Source: Seiridium cupressi
Taxonomy: Eukaryota > Ascomycota > Sordariomycetes > Amphisphaeriales > Sporocadaceae
Assembly: GCA_036674765.1 (NCBI GenBank)
Contig: JARVKI010000049.1
Span: 62,001-126,000, forward strand
DNA length: 64,000 bases
Reading direction: 5' to 3'
The notes under the pieces are model-generated. The model was not told where the DNA came from, made no database searches, and saw nothing but the letters and a program-made list of their open reading frames with translations. Positions 60,801-64,000 of this stretch are shown piece by piece; position 1 is the stretch's first letter, and every line of letters starts with the position of its first letter. A program made the position numbers and the translations under genes.

Positions 60801-63800
60801 ACCTTCGTGACACACTTCGGTGGCTTCACTTACTTACGTCCGATGACTCGCTTTTAGCAACTGGCCAAGTGGGTGACTTCTTGGATGTTATCATTCGGCA
60901 GCGATTTCGAAACGCCAAGGACAGGCAGTACGTAGATGATCTATTCACTGAGGCATTCCACGCGCCACCCAGAGACCATCAACTCTTCCACAACCGAACT
61001 GCGCAAGTAGTGCAAATTGGATTGGCGCTATTACAGCGGGATCAGCTTATTAAACCAACTTCCTTTCCTTGCATTGACCATGTGGCAAGACTGCCAGAGA
61101 TTGAGTCGGTGCTCATATGCATCAAGCAGAATCTTCCATGTATCCTTGCTGGTCCCTCAGGCAGTGGAAAGTCGGCACTTTTGCAGCATGTTGCCGCCCT
61201 CTCCGGGAAAGCCCCTGTCATTTTCCCAATGAACGCTGATATCGACACCATGGACCTGGTTGGAGGCTTTGAACAGCGTGACCCACTGCGTGAGGTCAAT
61301 GTTGCACTTCGGGAGCTTCGCGAATCACTTCAAGAGTCTATTCTTGACGGCTTACCGCAGTCTGCTCCAAAAGCCGCCATTGATCTGCTAAACCTCCTTG
61401 AGAAGGTTGATAGCCGGAACGATGATTCCTCACATGCTCTCAGCACAATCAAGACCCTACGAGGCCAGACATCCCCAGACTCACAGCTTGCCGGGCTTCT
61501 AAGCCGCGCACAGTCTCTACTATCTAGGCCAACCGGGATCCGGGACCCTACCTTTGAGTGGCTTGACGGACTCATCGTGCATGCTCTTCAAAAAGGCCAG
61601 TGGCTTGTTCTTGATAATGCCAATCTTTGTAGTGCATCTGTGCTGGACAGACTCAACGGACTACTCGAGCCTAATGGTTCTCTAATCATCAATGAGCATT
61701 GCGGGCCTGATGGTGAGCCAAGAGTCATTCAACCGCATCCTGATTTCAGAATCTTCTTGACCATGGATCCGCGCTATGGCGAATTGTCACGAGCAATGAG
61801 GAACCGCGCTATCGAAATCTATATTGATCACCATACTTCTAGCAGGCTTGGGCATCTTGGTAGAATGGCGGAGATTGAGTCGAGCCTTTCGAGGCTAGAA
61901 TTGCTTAATACGGCTGTATCGATTGACGCAATCAGCGACAGCCAAATCGCTCCTTATGTGGCCGAGAATTTGAGCACAATCGATATGCGTCTGCTTGTCA
62001 AATATCAGAGCAATTTCAGGGGTCTGGTAACCGACAATGAAGTGGACCGGGAATTCAACTTGAAGCGATTGAGCAAACAGAGTACTGCTCTAGATCCTCT
62101 CGTTTCTTTCGCCAAATCTGCCAGCGGAACAACTGCAATGATAGCCAACGCTTTATACGGGCTGTATCTTCCACTATCTAATACGGTTTCCCCAATGTTT
62201 GGCGATGTTCAACCACTTCATTCTTTGCAAAATGCCGTTGTGTTGCCTTTGCTCACTGGTCATGAGACCGGTTTGTCTCCCTGGCTGGCGATTTGCTACG
62301 AGATATACGTCGATATCCTGAAAGCACGTTCAACGGCGACAAGCGAAGTGGACAGGATTCGAACCAACAATCTTGGATTATCTTCACACAACCGTTTCCA
62401 GCGCTCATGTAAGGCCGGCCAAGTTCCTGATTTTGCCAAGGATTCTACTGCCGATTCTGCTAAATTTCTACTCGGAACTCTGGATGCTCTTGAGACATAC
62501 ATTCGAGACCAGCTCTCCACGCCTGGGGATTGGAACGAGCGGATGCACTTCCTGAAAGGCCTGGTGCAATTTTGGTGGCGGACCTTCAATCAGCTGTCTG
62601 GAAAAACCATGAAAGCCAATTTCGATGAAGCAGCCTTCCAAGCACACCTGAGACTCGGTACAGAATCCTTGACAAAGTTCCTATCGGACACGCAAGACAC
62701 TGTAACCAAGGAACTTGGTCTCTACATCCTACAAGGTTTGACGGAAAGTTTTGTTGCCGGCTTTAAGCTAAATACGGGCTTGAGTATGGAGCCATTGTGG
62801 ACAGCATTCAGGCCAATAGCTATTACCAACCACGAACTCTGCGATAGGATCTTCACCATGGAGACACTAGCAAGACAATTCGATCAACTGAAGTGGGATA
62901 ACAGAGCCTCCCTTACTGAGCTTGCTCAAGTTACAACATTACTCACCAATACTTATCGGCTGATTCGAGATGATGCTTCTCAAAGCGACAGTATTGTCGA
63001 TGCGGTCCTTCAACAGCTTAAGAAGCTGAGTTCTGAGTCGGAGCATCATTTGATCACCCGACCTTTTATGGCTGACGTTTTTGAATACATGCGACAAGTT
63101 ACGACACTTGAAGCATTGGCCAATGGACAGAATCTTGGCCCCGATTTCAATGAGGCACTCATCCTCTCAGATCTTCCAATCCTTGCTCACCTACAGCTTC
63201 AGAGCAGCACTTTGACGTCACAGGCGCTCCAGTATGCCGGATATCTGATGGGACCCAAGAACCTCAAGTATTTGGGTGAAGACAATGACGCAGAGTTCCC
63301 GCATCCGTGGGCGGAAAGTCTGTCGATTCGCCTAATTTCCAGGCTGGACACCATGAACACCATCAAACTGCAAGCTTTGCACATGCTGGAGGCTGAGCTC
63401 CCAATTCTAGCAAAACAGATTGCAAATTGTTCTGGGCCTGTTACGGATGATCCACTTGACAAACTCGGTGATGGCCTTGAGACTCTTATTAAAAGTCTTG
63501 TCGAAGCACTTGGTCCCGACATCAGTGCCGAGCTTGACCAGGTCCAAAAGGGCCTTCTGAAAAGCCTTGGAGAGTCTTCCGTCAAGTTCACCAAGAGCGG
63601 ACTGGTATACGACGTTGTTAATACACATGATTTCACAGCCAAGGTTCCGAACCATGTTTCTGAACTGATGTCTCGGCATTTAGTTCCCGCGCTGGTCTCG
63701 CTTTGGGCCGCTACCAATGGAGTACATCCAAAGAGAGCACATCTCGCCAATGCTTGGGTCCAATTCAGTCTCTGCTTGGTCAAACTCTTCGTTCCGGACA

Positions 63801-64000
63801 AGATTTATGATCCACAGTTGAAACCACTCGTCGAAGCCCAGAGCTACGAGGAACAGCTTCAGCTGCTATTAGAACGACTCGATTCCCTCAAAAAGTTTGC
63901 CCTTTTTTCCACTGGTCAATCAACAAATCTACGCTGCCAAATGGTGCAAAATGAGATTGGCCGTCTTGGCGCCAAACCGCAACTGCTAAACGCAGTTCAT
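54836..64000 (+). CDS. mdn1: Midasin, dynein-like AAA ATPase of 60S ribosome maturation (partial)
   Basis: Midasin (Rea1) uses a six-module AAA ring and a C-terminal MIDAS domain to strip assembly factors (Ytm1, Rsa4) from pre-60S particles in the nucleolus and nucleoplasm. The frame starts at ATG 54836 and stays open to the window end: 9,165 nt, 3,055 residues, no intron needed. P-loops are visible for all six AAA modules: GLPGSGKT (332), GETGIGKT (664), GPTSSGKT (1114), GETGCGKT (1416), GSPGVGKT (1796) and GPSGSGKS (2106). Walker B-like partners include WVLLDEINLAS, WIVLDELNLAP, WVLLDEMNLAS and, in AAA6, WLVLDNANLCS. AAA1 has WVLIEDLDRAP. The linker begins after about 2,350. The Asp/Glu-rich region and MIDAS domain lie beyond the right edge. 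Confidence 0.96.
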   Translation, partial: MATVDVSSHWRYLLADEQLLRSLPAELSQVVRDCAATNLLDAVAAAALLPQAGNQIFVYFENIFADICARWLLRPRTEGQNDLVIAAFARILPFAPYLSVFLEQYLGETSALSQGNSAQKFRINSLNTPHILELQSQDLEPTLIAVWRLLSFDKRTYSQLVQPSQVQALFEHQAQSVRYLAIRVFCQLLSASDAKLEALISKHITIDDVSGYDYESQVRASRDAEERGTALVGEFDGQRKDYTFLSLDEQNRAAGIENLRRELKVAADTEPIEKFALQSLTPLVVRFGTALLPRPQGNPESLSTLVHTSTTLSNLEGLSLSLQQPGPILLHGLPGSGKTSVVNELARELGMDSTMVTLHLNEQTDAKMLVGLYSTDSKPGSFSWRPGVLTTAVREGRWVLIEDLDRAPNEVMSTLLPLVERGELLIPSRGETVTAPSSFRLFATVRTTRGMHGQESLPTLLGQRFWDSVAIKMPMPTELQEVIIGTYPLLPKYAPDIISVYSRLASLPSRSIAGAGRGISDRSITPRDLLKWCRRLNDLLIAAGCKTGEEPISETTRDWIFLEAVDCFCGSIPSMEARATLVSSIAQQMHLPPQRVEHYLQAYVPQLEETPTSLRIGRTSLGRRVRGNRIAKSKKPFASTSHAKRLLEQIAVAVRLREPTLLVGETGIGKTTVVQQLAETLGHKLVAVNLSQQSEVGDLLGGFKPVNVRTLAVPLKEEFEDLFASTGISADKNQKYLESIGKCIAKGQWTRVSKLWREAPKMFRKILADLEKRASLANGTEGEERPPVKRRKTESKLQSLRDLRTRWDAFDKGLDQFDVQISGGSGSFAFAFIEGNIVKAARNGDWVLLDEINLASPDTLESIADLLVSGPNDEPSILLSETGEIERVKVHPDFRIFGAMNPATDIGKRDLPLGLRSRFTELYVSSPDKDLKDLLIIIKAYLKGNSAKDDQAADDIARLYLKTKELAEQKKLVDGANEVPHFSLRTLTRVLSYVNDIAPFYGLRRALYEGFSMGFLTLLSRDSEDALTPEIRRHLLDKRGNAKSILSQPPKHPNDGKQYVRFQNNDKDRHYWLLQGSEAPRERTDYIITKSIERNLLNLVRATSTRRFPVLIQGPTSSGKTSMIEFLANFTGNKFVRINNHEHTDLQEYLGTYVSGADGKLRFQEGLLVQALREGHWIVLDELNLAPTDVLEALNRLLDDNRELLIPETQEVVRPHENFMLFATQNPPGLYGGRKILSRAFRNRFLELHFDDIPENELQTILEKRSLGTAPSDCKRIVEVYKELARLRQSSRLFENKDSFATLRDLFRWALRGAAIRTPTAPGALPREEIANHGFMLLAERVRDEEERIAVKEVIEKVFKVKIEPEKLYDVNASPYLVRLKSKQNAQGVVWTNAMRRLYVLVAQALENSEPVLLVGETGCGKTTVCQLLAEALGKELHIVNAHQNTETGDLIGSQRPVRNRAAVAETLKQDLVKAFALLDQTVVGEVGELLQLFHALDTSQIARVPADLQQKILANEIKSRALFEWSDGSLVQAMKNGQYFLLDEISLADDSVLERLNSVLEPSRTLLLAEKGIDNSFVKASDDFKFFATMNPGGDFGKKELSPALRNRFTEIWVPPLSGDEDILQIVRSKLKPELQGAAQAIVRFSYWFGQKFRSTAASAFSIRDILVWVKFVNESTTMTPAAAVIHGAATVFIDTLGANPSALIALDPKSMDTQRQQCLDQLTELLGTDATSIYRAPLELIVEEQQLRIGDFAIARAANADFDTGFALHAPTTKLNAMRVIRALQVQKPILLEGSPGVGKTTLVGALAKACGQPLTRINLSDQTDLMDLFGTDVPIEGAEAGNFAWRDAPFLRAMQNGEWVLLDEMNLASQSVLEGLNACLDHRGEVYISELDQTFQRHPNFRLFAAQNPHHQGGGRKGLPSSFVNRFIVVYADVFSEDDLFLIAQHNFPEVPAETIKHLIKFISTLDEKAVVKRSFGAQGAPWEFNLRDTLRWLHLLTSDDSLLATGQVGDFLDVIIRQRFRNAKDRQYVDDLFTEAFHAPPRDHQLFHNRTAQVVQIGLALLQRDQLIKPTSFPCIDHVARLPEIESVLICIKQNLPCILAGPSGSGKSALLQHVAALSGKAPVIFPMNADIDTMDLVGGFEQRDPLREVNVALRELRESLQESILDGLPQSAPKAAIDLLNLLEKVDSRNDDSSHALSTIKTLRGQTSPDSQLAGLLSRAQSLLSRPTGIRDPTFEWLDGLIVHALQKGQWLVLDNANLCSASVLDRLNGLLEPNGSLIINEHCGPDGEPRVIQPHPDFRIFLTMDPRYGELSRAMRNRAIEIYIDHHTSSRLGHLGRMAEIESSLSRLELLNTAVSIDAISDSQIAPYVAENLSTIDMRLLVKYQSNFRGLVTDNEVDREFNLKRLSKQSTALDPLVSFAKSASGTTAMIANALYGLYLPLSNTVSPMFGDVQPLHSLQNAVVLPLLTGHETGLSPWLAICYEIYVDILKARSTATSEVDRIRTNNLGLSSHNRFQRSCKAGQVPDFAKDSTADSAKFLLGTLDALETYIRDQLSTPGDWNERMHFLKGLVQFWWRTFNQLSGKTMKANFDEAAFQAHLRLGTESLTKFLSDTQDTVTKELGLYILQGLTESFVAGFKLNTGLSMEPLWTAFRPIAITNHELCDRIFTMETLARQFDQLKWDNRASLTELAQVTTLLTNTYRLIRDDASQSDSIVDAVLQQLKKLSSESEHHLITRPFMADVFEYMRQVTTLEALANGQNLGPDFNEALILSDLPILAHLQLQSSTLTSQALQYAGYLMGPKNLKYLGEDNDAEFPHPWAESLSIRLISRLDTMNTIKLQALHMLEAELPILAKQIANCSGPVTDDPLDKLGDGLETLIKSLVEALGPDISAELDQVQKGLLKSLGESSVKFTKSGLVYDVVNTHDFTAKVPNHVSELMSRHLVPALVSLWAATNGVHPKRAHLANAWVQFSLCLVKLFVPDKIYDPQLKPLVEAQSYEEQLQLLLERLDSLKKFALFSTGQSTNLRCQMVQNEIGRLGAKPQLLNAVH

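Noticed and set aside
55909..63801. Several minus-strand ORFs of 100-226 codons
   Set aside because: All are antisense to the continuous midasin frame and have no family-like sequence.

Overview
This window is nuclear DNA of a filamentous ascomycete (Pezizomycotina). Nearly every gene is interrupted by short GT-AG introns, mostly 49-115 bp, with branch sites such as CTAAC or CTGAC near the acceptor. A GEgh16/Gas1-like secreted protein and a family PL3 pectate lyase suggest a plant- or host-associated fungus, perhaps a sordariomycete; that placement is inference. Exon models were joined by hand from splice signals and reading-frame phase, so junctions are predictions. I saw no secondary-metabolite cluster, intact transposon or CRISPR array, and no clearly undescribed multi-gene system.

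Layout, left to right. At 0-6 kb are the 5' part of a Ser-rich protein gene (-) and rce1, the CAAX protease (+). At 6-16 kb are a small secreted protein with an in-frame stop (-), mitochondrial TrpRS (-), mitoribosomal uS10m (-) divergent from csn5 (+), and mitochondrial GluRS (-). At 16-20 kb are a class A J-protein with a CaaX end (+) and ribosomal protein eL32 (+). At 21-25 kb are a Cys-containing protein of unknown function (+) and a PL3 pectate lyase (-). At 26-31 kb a type II NADH dehydrogenase (-) is divergent from mitochondrial processing peptidase alpha (+). At 31-33 kb are a likely nuclear protein and a frameshifted relic. At 36-37.5 kb is the GEgh16-like secreted protein. From 37.5 to 42.6 kb is a gene-poor stretch with AT-rich patches and a tRNA-like fragment.

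From 42.6 kb the window is gene-dense: a Cdc4/Fbw7-like F-box/WD40 protein (+), a ZIP metal transporter (-), histone acetyltransferase hat1 (+), pyrroline-5-carboxylate reductase (-), a basic ORF ending 18 bp before ctk3 (+), mitoribosomal bL12m (-) and the first 3,055 codons of midasin, mdn1 (+, running off the right end).

The themes are housekeeping. Six of about twenty genes serve mitochondria (two aminoacyl-tRNA synthetases, two mitoribosomal proteins, MPP-alpha and NDH-2). Two serve cytosolic ribosomes (eL32 and midasin). Two act in cullin-RING ubiquitin control (Csn5 deneddylase and the F-box protein). Rce1 and the CaaX-ending J-protein may be linked as enzyme class and substrate class. 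Many neighbours are divergent pairs sharing 290-700 bp of upstream DNA.
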